A stretch of 64,000 nucleotides of DNA from CAVZVW01 sp963778845 (GTDB lineage Bacteria > Actinomycetota > Actinomycetes > Actinomycetales > Kineosporiaceae): assembly GCA_963778845.1 (NCBI GenBank), contig CAVZVW010000010.1, forward strand, positions 89,706 through 153,705. Reading direction: 5' to 3'. The translations under genes were made by a program, and so were the position numbers. The notes beneath the pieces were generated by a model that saw only the letters and a list, made by a program, of their open reading frames with translations, had not been told where the DNA came from and ran no database searches. Below are positions 23,757-33,591 of the stretch, one piece after another (positions within the stretch are counted from its first letter, which is position 1; the number at the start of each line of letters is the position of its first letter).

Positions 23757-26531
23757 ATGAGCGTGGCGACGAGCAGTGCCGGGGGCACCACCGGGGGAGG
23801 GCGCAGACTCGTCATCGTCGAGTCGCCGGCCAAGGCGCGCACGATCGCCGGCTACCTCGGCCCCGGCTACGACGTGGAGGCCAGCATCGGGCACATCCGC
23901 GACCTGCCGCAGCCCAGCGAGCTGCCCGCGGACATGAAGAAGGGCCCCTTCGGCAAGTTCGCCGTCGACGTCGACAACGGCTTCGAGGCGTACTACGTGG
24001 TCGACGCGGACAAGAAGAAGAAGGTCGCCGAGCTCAAGCGTGCGCTCAAGGACGCCGACGAGCTCTACCTCGCCACGGACGAGGACCGCGAGGGCGAGGC
24101 GATCGCGTGGCACCTGCTGCAGGTGCTCAAGCCCAACGGTGCCGGTGCGCCGCATGGTCTTCCACGAGATCACGCGTGAGGCGATCCAGCGGGCGCTGCA
24201 GCAGACCCGCGACCTGGACGACCGGCTGGTCGACGCGCAGGAGACCCGGCGCATCCTGGACCGGCTGTACGGCTACGAGGTCTCACCGGTGCTCTGGCGC
24301 AAGGTGCGGGCGGGGTTGTCCGCCGGCCGCGTGCAGTCGGTGGCCACGCGGCTGGTCGTGGAGCGGGAGCGCGAGCGCATGGCGTTCCGCTCGGCCTCCT
24401 ACTGGGACGTGGTCGGCACGTTCGCCCCGCTCGGCGCGGCGCCCCAGGACTTCCCGGCAAAGCAGGAGTTCCCGGCGAGGCTGGTGAGCCTGGACGGCGT
24501 GCGCGTGGCGACGGGGCGCGACTTCGACGACACCGGGCTGCTCGTCGGACCGGCCAGTGGTGCCCGCAGCAGGGCCACGCAGGTGCGCCACCTGGACGAG
24601 ACGGCCGCGACCGCGCTGGCGGCGGGCCTGCAGCAGGCGGCGGTCGCCGTCCGCAGCGTCGAGGAGAAGCCCTACACGCGACGTCCCGCTGCTCCCTTCA
24701 CGACGTCGACACTGCAGCAGGAGGCCAGCCGCAAGCTGCGGTTCTCCTCCCGGCACACGATGCGGGTGGCGCAGGGCTTGTACGAGAACGGCTACATCAC
24801 CTACATGCGCACCGACTCGACGGTGCTGTCCGCCGAGGCCGTCACCGCCGCCCGGCGGCAGGCGGCAGCAGCTCTACGGGCCGGAGTACGTGCCCGACCG
24901 GCCACGGGTGTACGCCAGCCGTGCCAAGAACGCGCAGGAGGCGCACGAGGCGATCCGCCCCTCGGGCGACGCCTTCCGGACCCCGGCCCAGGTGGCCGGT
25001 GAGCTGCGGGGCGACGAGTTCCGGCTGTACGAGCTGATCTGGAAGCGCACCGTCGCCTCGCAGATGGCCGACGCGCGCGGGTCCACCGCCAGCGTGCGCC
25101 TGGTGGCGACGGCGGCCGACGGTACGGTGTGCGAGCTCGCGGCTTCGGGCACCGTCATCACGTTCCGCGGGTTCCTCGCCGCCTACGAGGAGGGTCGCGA
25201 CGAGGAGCGCAACAGCGCGGAGGACGGCGAGCGCCGTCTCCCGGAGCTCGCTGCCGGCGACCCGGTGGAGGCCCGAGAGATCCGCGCGGACGGGCACGAG
25301 ACGTCCCCGCCTCCGCGCTACACCGAGGCCAGCCTGGTGAAGGCGCTCGAGGACCGCGGCATCGGCCGGCCGTCGACATACGCGGCGACCATCAGCACGA
25401 TCGTCGACCGCGGCTACGTGACGACCAAGGGGTCGGCGCTGATCCCTACGTGGCTGGCCTTCTCCGTGACCCGCCTGCTCGAGGAGCACTTCGGCCGGCT
25501 GGTCGACTACGACTTCACCGCCGAGATGGAGGAGGACCTCGACCGGATCGCCTCGGGTGAGGAGCAGCGCGCGCGCTGGCTATCGGGCTTCTACTTCGGC
25601 GGCGACGGGCATCACCAGGGCCTGAAGCCGCTGGTCGACGACCTCGGTGACATCGATGCGCGCGACATCAACTCCGTACCCATCGGGGAGGGGATCGTGC
25701 TGCGTGTGGGTCGTTACGGCCCGTACCTGGAGGAGCCGGGCGTGGACGGCGCGGAGCCGCGGCGCGCGGCCGTGCCGGACGACGTGGCGCCCGACGAGCT
25801 CAGTGTCGCCCTGGCCCGTGAGCTGCTCGAGACCCAGCCGGACGGTGACCGTCTGCTCGGCGTCGACCCCGACCACCGGGCGCGACGTCGTCGCCCGGTC
25901 GGGTCGCTTCGGCCCGTACGTGACCGAGGTGCTGGCCGACGGCGCGCCGAAGTCGGCCAAGCCCCGAACCGGCTCGTTGCTGAAGTCGATGCAGCTGCAG
26001 TCGGTCACGCTCGAGGACGCGCTGTTGCTGCTCTCGTTGCCACGGGTGGTCGGTGCCGACCCGAACACCGGTGAGGAGATCACAGCGCAGAACGGCCGCT
26101 ACGGGCCGTACCTGAAGATGGGGAAGGACTCGCGGTCGCTGGCCACCGAGGAGCAGATCTTCGAGGTCACCCTCGAGGAGGCACTGGCGATCTACGCCCA
26201 GCCCAAGGCCCGCGGCAGGCAGGCGGCCGCGGCACCGCTGCGCGAGCTCGGCGAGGACCCCGTGACGGGGCAGCCGGTCGTGGTCAGGGACGGTCGCTTC
26301 GGACCCTACGTGAGCGACGGCACGACGAACTCGACCCTGCGCAAGGGGGACGACGTCGCCACGGTCACCCTCGAGCGGGCCGCCGACCTGCTCGCCGAGA
26401 AGCGGGCCAAGGGACCGGCGCCGCGCGCGGGGCGCGGCGCGCCGAAGTCGGCGTCCTCGAGGTCGGCGGCCTCGAAGTCGTCGAAGGGGAAGGCCCCGGC
26501 CGCACGGACCACCACCCGTCGAGGGGCGTGA
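23757..26531 (+). CDS. topA: DNA topoisomerase I, split by three +1 frameshifts
   Basis: The protein is readable only by joining four frames, with single extra bases near 24135, 24865 and 25874. Removing them gives exactly 924 codons, normal for actinobacterial TopA. The Toprim domain starts RLVIVESPAKARTIAGYL and includes DEDREGEAIAWHLLQ, the active-site Tyr lies in YITYMRTDST, and AKNAQEAHEAIRP follows. The C-terminal repeats contain GRFGPYV/GRYGPYL blocks and end in a Lys/Ser/Arg-rich tail. The enzyme relaxes negative supercoils and is essential as sole type IA topoisomerase, so three disabling mutations are unlikely and sequence error is favoured. Start ATG at 23757 or GTG at 23763, the latter better spaced from GAGAGG. 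Confidence 0.93.
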
Positions 26532-26652
26532 ACGGGCAGCCGTCGTGGGCAGGGGTCGTGTGCAGCGCTCGTGTGCGACGGGCAGGCGGGTTAGATTTGT
26601 CACCCGGGTCGCGGCGCAGCGACCCGCACCGGTGGACGGGAACGCTGATCAC

Positions 26653-27006
26653 ATGGCCGGCTGGCTCGCGCGAGGGACGAGGGCGGGTGACCCCGCACGC
26701 TCGCTGGGCGGCGCGGGCCGCCTGATCGTGGGAGTCCTGGCGCGGCGTCGACCCGTCGTCGACCCGTTCGAGACTCTCGAGGTGCAGATGTCGCTGAGCC
26801 GTCTGGACCGCGAGATCGAGACGCTGCGCCGCAGCGGCGACCGCTTCGCCGCCGCGCACCACCTGCGGGCGGCGGTGATCGCTTATGACGACCTCCTGGC
26901 ACAGGCGTGCCGCCTGGCCGGGGTGGTCGGGCCCGTCCCCGTGAGGTCCGCGCTGCACCGGCTGGCTGCCGAGGCGGAGCTGCACGCGCGCGGCTGGGAC
27001 TGGTGA
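26653..27006 (+). CDS. small conserved hypothetical protein between topA and tmk
   Basis: This is a 117-residue protein of unknown function. A basic N-terminal part is followed by a helical segment (DPFETLEVQMSLSRLDREIE, then AAHHLRAAVIAYDDLLAQAC) that looks like a helical bundle or coiled coil. A small gene of this kind often sits between topA and tmk in Micrococcales. No ribosome site precedes ATG at 26653. GTG at 26632 is an alternative that would suit a TAGATT -10-like box at 26591. Confidence 0.5.
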   Translation: MAGWLARGTRAGDPARSLGGAGRLIVGVLARRRPVVDPFETLEVQMSLSRLDREIETLRRSGDRFAAAHHLRAAVIAYDDLLAQACRLAGVVGPVPVRSALHRLAAEAELHARGWDW

Positions 27007-27071
27007 CCCCGCCCGGACGGCCGCAGCGCCTGTCGGGCTCACGTTCCCGCGGTGCCTGTCGGGTCCGCCGT

Positions 27072-27077
27072 TAGGCT
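27072..27077 (+). promoter_or_regulatory. probable -10 box (TAGGCT), leaderless tmk
   Basis: TAGGCT lies seven bases before the GTG at 27085, with no ribosome site between. This supports GTG 27085 as the true start and a leaderless transcript for the MFS-kinase fusion. Confidence 0.5.
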
Positions 27078-27084
27078 GTCGAGA

Positions 27085-29439
27085 GTGGCACCGCTGTCCC
27101 CCCGCTCGGCGTCCGCCCCTGGGCGCGCTGCGGCGTCCGCCCGCCCGCTCGACCCGGCACCCGACCACGACGTGCGCGCCGTCCTGCGGATCACGTCGTT
27201 CCGGCGGCTGTGGCTGGCGCTCGGGTTCTCCAGCTTCGGGGACTGGCTCGGCCTGCTCGCGACGGCGGCCATGGCGAAGAGCCTGGCGGGCGACTCCTAC
27301 ACCGCGGCCAACTACGCCGTGGCCGGCGTCTTCATCCTTCGCCTAGCCCCCGCGGTGCTGCTCGGCCCTCTGGCGGGGGCGCTCGCCGACCGTCTCGACC
27401 GCCGTCTGACCCTCGTGGTCGGAGACCTGCTGCGCTTCGTCCTGTTCGCCTCGATCCCCTTCGTGGGCACGCTGCAGTGGCTCTACGTGGCGACCGTGCT
27501 CATCGAGAGCGTCGCGCTGTTCTGGATGCCGGCCAAGGACGCCACCGTGCCGAACCTGGTGCCGCGCAACCGCCTCGAGGCGGCCAACCAGATCAGCCTG
27601 GTGACCACGTACGGGGCCGCCCCGGTAGCCGCCGCGGTCTTCTCCGGCCTGTCGTTGCTGAACGGGATCCTCGACAACTTCCTCCAGGTGCTGCGGACCA
27701 ACCCCATCAACCTCGCGCTGTACGTCAACGCGGTGACCTTCCTGGTCTCGGCGCTGACCATCGCCACGCTGGCGATCCCCCGGCGCTCGTCTGCGGCCGC
27801 CCACTCGACGGTGTCGGTCACCCGGTCGATCATCGACGGCTGGCGTTTCGTGGCGACGACGCCGGTCGTGCGGGGCCTCGTCCTGGGGATGCTGGGGGCT
27901 TTCGGTGCGGCCGGCTTCGTCGTCGGGCTGGCGGCGACCTTCGTGGGCGACCTCGGTGGCGGCTCGCCCGCCTTCGGCGTGCTCTTCGGAGCAGTGTTCG
28001 TCGGGCTGGCGGCGGGGATGTGGTCCGGGCCACGACTGCTGGCCGACCTGTCCCGGCGCCGCATGTTCGGGCTCGCGCTCGCCTGCGCCGGGTTCTGCCT
28101 CATCGCGCTCTCCCTCGTCCCCAACATCGTCATGGCCACCCTGTTCGCCGTCGCGCTCGGGGCCTGTGGCGGGGTCGCCTGGGTGACCGGCTACACCCTT
28201 CTCGGCCTCGAGGTGGACGACGAGGTGCGCGGGCGCACGTTCGGCTTCCTCCAGTCGGCGGCGCGCGTGGTGCTGGTGCTCGTGCTCGCCGCCGGGCCGA
28301 CGCTGGCGGCCCTGATCGGGCCGCACCGGTTGCACTTCACGCACAACTTCGCGCTGTCCTACAACGGCGCCGCCTTCGTGTTCCTGATCGCCGGGCTCCT
28401 GGCGATCACGATGGGGGTCACCTCCTACCGGCAGATGGACGACAGGCGAGGCATCCCCCTGCGCGACGACGTGGTGGCGGCGTGGCGGTCTCGCGGCGGA
28501 CGAGCCCGCGGCGACCGCACCCGCCCAGGGCTCGCCGGCCCCTTCCCCGGCGTGTTCATCGCCTTCGAGGGCGGGGACGGGTGCGGCAAGTCCACGCAGG
28601 CCGGGCTGCTCGCCGAATGGCTTCGCGACGAGCTGGACCACGACGTGCTGCTGACGAGGGAGCCTGGGGCCACGCCCGTCGGCGCGACGCTGCGGGAGGT
28701 GCTTCTCGGCCACGGCAACGACCTGGGGGCGCGCGCTGAGGCGCTGCTGTTCGCGGCCGACCGCGCACACCACGTGGCTGCCCGGATCGTGCCTGCGCTG
28801 CAGGCCGGAACCGTGGTGGTGACGGACCGGTTCCTCGACTCCTCGATCGCCTACCAGGGTGCAGGCCGCGAGCTGAAGGCCGACGACGTCGCCCGGCTGT
28901 CCCACTGGGCCACCGACGGGCTGGTCCCGGACCTCACCGTGCTGCTGGACCTACCGGCCCAGGCCGCCGCACTGCGCCGCGAGACCGACTCGTCGCGAGG
29001 GGGCGACGATCGCATGGAGTCGCTCCCGTTGGACTTCCATGCTCGCGTCCGGGAGCGCTTCCTCGACCTGGCCCACCGGGAGCCGCAGCGTTACCTGGTG
29101 CTCGACGCGACCCGCGACGCCGACGCGATCCAGGCCGACGTGCGTGACCGCGTGCGACTGCTGGTGCCCCTCTCGCCGAACCGGCGCCAGGAGCTGCGCG
29201 ACCGTCTTGCTGCCGAGGAGCAACGGCGCCGGTTGCGGGCCGAGGCCGAGGTGGAGGTGCTGCGCATGGACTCCGCCCTGCGGGCGGCTGTCGCCGCCCG
29301 GCAGCCCCCGACCCGTGAGACGAGGCCGGCCGCAGCGGCCGAGGCGTCGCAACCCATGGGCGGAGGCGGGTCTGCGCCCGCCACCCTGGCCGACGAGCTG
29401 TTCGACCAGTTCGGCCAGACCGACGCCGAGCAACCGTGA
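27085..29439 (+). CDS. tmk: MFS transporter-thymidylate kinase fusion
   Basis: This is a 784-residue bifunctional protein. Residues about 30-450 form an MFS-type membrane domain of roughly 12 helices, with the loop motif ADRLDRRLTLVVGD typical of MFS proteins. Residues about 488-700 are a dTMP kinase: P-loop EGGDGCGKST, the LTREPGATPVG motif, DRFLDSSIAYQGAGR and a lid region near DSSRGGDDRM. Kinase activity makes dTDP for DNA synthesis and is essential. The C-terminal 90 residues are charged and variable. Such fusions are known in actinobacteria, and what the transporter part carries is not known. The stop is followed four bases upstream of the holB start by overlap ATGs (CCGTGAAC). Confidence 0.92.
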   Translation: MAPLSPRSASAPGRAAASARPLDPAPDHDVRAVLRITSFRRLWLALGFSSFGDWLGLLATAAMAKSLAGDSYTAANYAVAGVFILRLAPAVLLGPLAGALADRLDRRLTLVVGDLLRFVLFASIPFVGTLQWLYVATVLIESVALFWMPAKDATVPNLVPRNRLEAANQISLVTTYGAAPVAAAVFSGLSLLNGILDNFLQVLRTNPINLALYVNAVTFLVSALTIATLAIPRRSSAAAHSTVSVTRSIIDGWRFVATTPVVRGLVLGMLGAFGAAGFVVGLAATFVGDLGGGSPAFGVLFGAVFVGLAAGMWSGPRLLADLSRRRMFGLALACAGFCLIALSLVPNIVMATLFAVALGACGGVAWVTGYTLLGLEVDDEVRGRTFGFLQSAARVVLVLVLAAGPTLAALIGPHRLHFTHNFALSYNGAAFVFLIAGLLAITMGVTSYRQMDDRRGIPLRDDVVAAWRSRGGRARGDRTRPGLAGPFPGVFIAFEGGDGCGKSTQAGLLAEWLRDELDHDVLLTREPGATPVGATLREVLLGHGNDLGARAEALLFAADRAHHVAARIVPALQAGTVVVTDRFLDSSIAYQGAGRELKADDVARLSHWATDGLVPDLTVLLDLPAQAAALRRETDSSRGGDDRMESLPLDFHARVRERFLDLAHREPQRYLVLDATRDADAIQADVRDRVRLLVPLSPNRRQELRDRLAAEEQRRRLRAEAEVEVLRMDSALRAAVAARQPPTRETRPAAAAEASQPMGGGGSAPATLADELFDQFGQTDAEQP

Positions 29440-30627
29440 ACGACCCGGGGTGGGCGCCGTCCGGCGTCTGGGTGGACGTCGTGGGTCAGCCCGATGTGGT
29501 CGCGGTGCTCGCCCGCGCGGCGCACGCGGCGGCGCTGGGTCGCAGCGGGAGCGGCGGGGCGGAGGGCATGACGCACGCCTGGCTGCTCACCGGGCCACCA
29601 GGGTCGGGACGCTCCGTCGCGGCGCGCGCATTCGCCGCAGCTCTGCAGTGTGCCGACGGTGGGTGCGGGCACTGCCACGAGTGCCGCACGTCGCTGTCCG
29701 GGGCGCACGCCGATGTCACGGTGGTGGCGACCGAGCACGTCGTGCTGCGTGTGGAGGACGTGCGGCCCCTGATCCAGGTGGCGCAGCAGCGACCGGCCCG
29801 CGGACGGTGGCGCGTCGTGATCGTCGAGGACGCCGACCGCCTCAACGACACGTCCGGCAACCTGTTGCTCAAGGCCCTCGAGGAGCCGCCTCCGCGCACG
29901 GTGTGGCTGCTCTGCGCGCCGAGCCAGGAGGACGTCCTGGTGACGATCCGGTCGCGGTGCAGGCATGTGGGGCTGCGGATCGCCGCCGGCGTCGGCAGTC
30001 GCGGAGCTGCTCGTGCGCCGCGACGGCGTCGACCCCGCGGTCGCCGCGTTCGCGGCACGAGCCGCTCAGAGCCACATCGGCCTCGCCCGTCGCCTCGCGA
30101 CCGACGAGGGGGCGCGGATCAGGCGCCGGGAGGTGCTCCGCCTGCCTGAGCAGCTCACCAGTGTCGGGGCGGGGGTGCTGGCGGCCGGCCAGCTCGTCGA
30201 CGTCGCAGCGGAGGAGTCGAAGGCGACGTCCACCGAGCGCGACGCCACGGAACGGGCCGCACTGCTGCACTCCCTGGGTGCGGAGGGGATGGCGACGCTG
30301 CCCCCAGCGGTGCGGGCCCAGGTCCGCCAGCTGGAGGAGAACCAGAAGCGGCGCGCGACGCGGGCGCAGCGCGACGTCCTCGACAGGGCGATGGTGGACC
30401 TGCTCTCGCTGTACCGCGACGTCCTCGCCGTCCAGCTGGGGGCCTCGGTGGGGTTGGTCAACGCCGAGATGCGCACCGAGGTGGAGCGCATGGCCCGCCA
30501 GTGCACGGCGGAGCGCACGTTGCGGCGCATGGACGCCATCGGGGAGGCCCGCGAGCGGGTCGGGGCCAACGTGGCGCCGCTCATCGCCGTCGAGGCCCTC
30601 ATGGTCGGTCTCCTGGCCACCGGGTGA
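29436..30627 (+). CDS. holB: DNA polymerase III delta' subunit, one frameshift
   Basis: Two frames (29436 to about 29979, then to 30627) join into one 396-residue clamp-loader subunit. The first part has the AAA+ fold: a P-loop variant GPPGSGRSV (Arg for the catalytic Lys), the zinc cluster CADGGCGHCHEC with four Cys, VEDADRLND as Walker B, and LLLKALEEPPPRT. The second part is the helical collar domain (AELLVRRDGVDPAVAAFAAR). CRHVGLR continues directly into PPASAVAELL in the other frame, so a single extra base near 29979 explains the break. Loss of the P-loop Lys fits a non-hydrolysing delta' role. It overlaps tmk by four bases (GTGA). Confidence 0.9.
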
Positions 30628-30675
30628 ACGGCAGGGGCGCGAGCACCCGCCCAGGTTGCTCTCAGCGTGCCGGGT

Positions 30676-30681
30676 TAGCCT
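30676..30681 (+). promoter_or_regulatory. probable -10 box (TAGCCT), leaderless hydrolase gene
   Basis: TAGCCT lies six bases before GTG at 30688 with no ribosome site between, matching the spacing of the other leaderless candidates in this window. Confidence 0.5.
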
Positions 30682-30687
30682 GCGTCG

Positions 30688-32298
30688 GTGCAGCGTGACG
30701 GCCGCCGGGATCGGCGTAGGCGGGTGGCGGCCGCCGTGGCCACGATGGTCCCCTGGCTGGCGGCGCTGCTCGTGGCCGGGTGCGTGTCGTCGCCGTCGGG
30801 TGCGGGCGACCCGCTGCCGAAGTCGGTCCCGTCGCCGAAGACGGTCCCCGCCGGGCGCACCGACCCGGCCACCGATCCCTCGCTGAGCCGCTTCTACGGG
30901 CAGAGGCTCGACTGGCGGGACTGCCAGGACAAGCTCCAGTGCGCCCGGCTGACCGTCCCGCAGGACTGGTCGACGCCGAGCGGGGCGACGATCGGCATCG
31001 CCGTCTACCGGGCGCGAGGCAGCGGGCAGCGGCTGGGGTCGCTCGTCTTCAACCCGGGTGGCCCCGGCGTCGCCGTGGAGCAGTACATCGCCAACGCCTC
31101 TGCCGCGATCGGTAAGTCGCTGTTGCAGCACTTCGACTTCGTCGGGTTCGACCCGCGCGGGGTCGGCGGGTCGGAGCAGATCCACTGCCTCGACGACAAG
31201 GCGATGGATGCGTTCCTCGCCGAGGACGCGACGCCGGACAACCCCGCCGAGGTCAGTGCTGCGATCTCGCAGCAGCAGTCGTTCGCGGCCGCCTGTCAGA
31301 CAGGTGCCGGAGCGCTTTTCACGCATGTGGACACGCTCAGTGTGGTCAAGGACATGGATGTGCTGCGGCAGGCTCTGCACGACGACGTCCTCACCTACTA
31401 CGGCGCCTCGTACGGCACCTTCATCGGCGCCTGGTACGCCCAGACGTTCCCGTGGCGGGTGGGCCGGATGTTCCTGGACGGCGCCGTCGACCCCTCGCTG
31501 ACGTCGCAGCAGTACATCGAGGGGCAGGCCCAAGGCTTCGACCGCATGCTGCGGGCATACATCAGCGACTGCCAGGGCGAGCCGGCCTGCCCCCTGCGCG
31601 GCACTCTCGACCAGGGTCTGGCCCAGCTGGGCCGGATGATCGACGCGACCGACACCCGGCCCCTGCACACCAGGGGCCGGCCCCTCACGCAGAGCCTCAT
31701 GCTCACCGGGATCACGATGGGCATGTACGACCAGACGCTCTGGCCGCTGCTGACCGTGGGGCTGACCGAGGCGCTGTCAGGGGAGGGCACCACCCTGCTC
31801 AGGCTCGCCGACATCTACCTCGAGCGGGACAAGGACGGCCACTACGGCGGGGTGTTCTCCTCCTACCAACCCATCTACTGCCTCGACCACGCCGAGACCC
31901 GACCGCTGTCGGCGATCGAGGCGGACGCCGAGTCCCTGACCGTCAGGTACCCGCCCCTGGGGGCGGTCGCGGGCTGGAGCGGCCTCGGGTGCGCGGTCTG
32001 GCCCGTGAAGGCGGTGCTCAGCCCGCAGCGGCTCACGGCCGAGGGCGCTGCCCCCATCCTGGTCGCCGGCACGGTCGGCGACCCGGCCACGCCTTACGCG
32101 TGGGCCCAGGCACTGGCCTCGCAGCTGTCGTCGGGCCACCTGCTGACGTGGGAGAGCGAGGGCCACACCGCCTTCCGGCGAGGCAGCGTCTGCATCGACG
32201 ACGCGGTGAACGCCTACCTGGTCAGCGGCACCCTTCCGGCCGAGGGGACGCGCTGCCCGGCGTCGGGTTCCCAGCCGCAGCCTCAGCCTCAGGCGTGA
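30688..32298 (+). CDS. secreted alpha/beta hydrolase lipoprotein (TAP-like)
   Basis: This 536-residue lipoprotein has a twin-Arg-rich N-terminus, a hydrophobic signal and a lipobox LLVAGC at about residues 27-32. The mature enzyme is a tripeptidyl-aminopeptidase-like alpha/beta hydrolase: oxyanion region FNPGGPGVAVE, nucleophile elbow YYGASYGTF with Ser near residue 240, and C-terminal TAP-like domain with the catalytic His in SEGHTAF near 491. Family members cleave short peptides or esters outside the cell. GTG at 30688 follows the TAGCCT box. The C-terminus ends in Gln-Pro repeats. Confidence 0.88.
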   Translation: MQRDGRRDRRRRVAAAVATMVPWLAALLVAGCVSSPSGAGDPLPKSVPSPKTVPAGRTDPATDPSLSRFYGQRLDWRDCQDKLQCARLTVPQDWSTPSGATIGIAVYRARGSGQRLGSLVFNPGGPGVAVEQYIANASAAIGKSLLQHFDFVGFDPRGVGGSEQIHCLDDKAMDAFLAEDATPDNPAEVSAAISQQQSFAAACQTGAGALFTHVDTLSVVKDMDVLRQALHDDVLTYYGASYGTFIGAWYAQTFPWRVGRMFLDGAVDPSLTSQQYIEGQAQGFDRMLRAYISDCQGEPACPLRGTLDQGLAQLGRMIDATDTRPLHTRGRPLTQSLMLTGITMGMYDQTLWPLLTVGLTEALSGEGTTLLRLADIYLERDKDGHYGGVFSSYQPIYCLDHAETRPLSAIEADAESLTVRYPPLGAVAGWSGLGCAVWPVKAVLSPQRLTAEGAAPILVAGTVGDPATPYAWAQALASQLSSGHLLTWESEGHTAFRRGSVCIDDAVNAYLVSGTLPAEGTRCPASGSQPQPQPQA

Positions 32299-32357
32299 CC
32301 GCCGGCCCCGTCGTGCGGTCGCGCGCTGCCCGGCCTCGGCGGTCACCGTCGGGCCCG

Positions 32358-32363
32358 TATACT
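32358..32363 (+). promoter_or_regulatory. -10 box TATACT of the tRNA-Thr gene
   Basis: TATACT is a near-consensus -10 hexamer 28 bases before the tRNA 5' end, in otherwise GC-rich DNA. No clear -35 box is seen. Confidence 0.5.
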
Positions 32364-32391
32364 CGGTGGCCGTGCCCGCTCGGCGGGCGAC

Positions 32392-32465
32392 GCCGCCTTA
32401 GCTCAGTCGGACAGAGCGACGCACTCGTAATGCGTAGGTCGTGGGTTCGATTCCCACAGGCGGCT
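32392..32465 (+). tRNA. tRNA-Thr (anticodon CGU)
   Basis: A 74-base cloverleaf is visible. The acceptor GCCGCCT pairs with AGGCGGC, and the D-arm is GCTC/GAGC. The anticodon stem ACGCA/TGCGT encloses the loop CTCGTAA (anticodon CGT, reading ACG). The T-arm is GTGGG-TTCGATT-CCCAC. CCA is not encoded. Its 3' end is duplicated in altered form at 34556-34594, so this gene probably served as an integration site. Confidence 0.95.
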
Positions 32466-32673
32466 CCGACAAAACCGCAGGTCAGCGGCATGATCGCATC
32501 GGATCAAGTGATCTTGCGGATGCGAACGTGGGACACGGGAGTGCGTAGGTTCGGGATACCGAGCCGAGCGGGCACCGGGGACTGGCGAGGGTCTGTGCGG
32601 TCCGGTTCGGTGACCCGGCGTGCCGGCCGGTCGTGCTAGATGACGTTGCAGTCTGTGCGCGTGACGGCATATC

Positions 32674-33517
32674 TTGGCCCGCCGCGACCCGGAGACGGTC
32701 GCTGAGCGATTGCGGGCGTCCGGTCTTGCGGGGTGGGCGGACGAACTTGGCGCGTTGGCGCGGCGGAGCATTCGCCTTCACCCGGACCTGGTGGATGAGG
32801 ACTCGATCCGGGTCGGGGGATCGAAGCCTTGGGGCCGGCCCGATCGACGGCGGAGACCCCTTGGCCGCTCGATGAGGACGTGCACTTCGGTTCGTGGCGC
32901 AGGTCGACCGCCCAAGCTGGGACGGCAGGTCGGCGCGTCCGGCTTCCACCGGGCGGGCTCTGTCGTTCTTCGATGACAGTTCACCGGATCGGGTGGGGTA
33001 TGGATCCCGCCGACGCAGGCTGTTGGGCCGTCCACTACGCCCCGCCCGGACAGGCGTTGCTGCGCAGGGACTTCCCACCGGACCTGTCGCCTCAGGCCCG
33101 CCATGGCGCCGTGGCGATCCGCATGAGCGAAGAATGGACCTTCCCGCCCGCAGAGCCGGCGCTCCTGGCCCGAATGGGCTTCACCGTCCCCGGCCCTCTC
33201 TGGAGCGCCTACGTCGACATCGACACGGCCTACCCCGGCACCGTGCACCGGCTCCTAGGTCACCCCGATCCGATCCAGGGCGACATGCAGCAGGAGTGCC
33301 AGTTCGCCAGCCACGGTCTACGGCCCGGAGAGTCTGGTGATCCAGACGCGGAGCTGTTGGGTGGGGCGTGGACTGGCGGCTTCTCCTGCAGGTCGACTCC
33401 CAGGACGCGGTGGGGATGATGTGGGGCGACGTTGGCCGCATCTACTTCTGGATCACCGAGGACGCCCTCGCGGCCGCCGACTGGCAAGACTGCTGGCTCA
33501 TCCTCCAGTGCAGCTGA
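32674..33517 (+). pseudogene. DUF1963 (YwqG-like) protein gene, multiply frameshifted
   Basis: A recognisable DUF1963 protein of about 280 residues is spread over three frames. The blocks in order are RRDPETVAERLRASGLAGWA and SKLGGRPD-like sequence near 32820, TPWPLDEDVHF, FVAQVDRPSW, then GMDPADAGCWAVHY, HPDPIQGDMQQECQFASHG and finally WRLLLQVDSQDA with GDVGRIYFWI up to the stop at 33517. At least four single-base shifts are needed to join them. It lies directly behind tRNA-Thr in a remnant element, so true decay is as likely as sequence error. The function of the family is not well known. Confidence 0.75.
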
Positions 33518-33556
33518 TCACCCGGACCAGGATGTGAGATTGTATTGGATAAATGG

Positions 33557-33585
33557 TTGACGTCGCTCGCTAATAGAGCGATAGT
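33557..33585 (+). promoter_or_regulatory. promoter with palindrome in the spacer, upstream of the MNT-like gene
   Basis: TTGACG (33557-33562) and GATAGT (33580-33585) are 17 bases apart. The spacer holds the inverted repeat TCGCTC-GCTAATA-GAGCGA (33563-33581). This is a classic repressor site, and the adjacent gene encodes a winged-helix DNA-binding domain, so autoregulation is likely. Confidence 0.5.
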
Positions 33586-33591
33586 TGATAG

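Noticed and set aside
24135..25875. Programmed frameshifting in topA
   Set aside because: No slippery heptamer or downstream stem is evident at the breaks, TopA is not known to use frameshifting, and three separate shifts of the same sign fit sequence error better.
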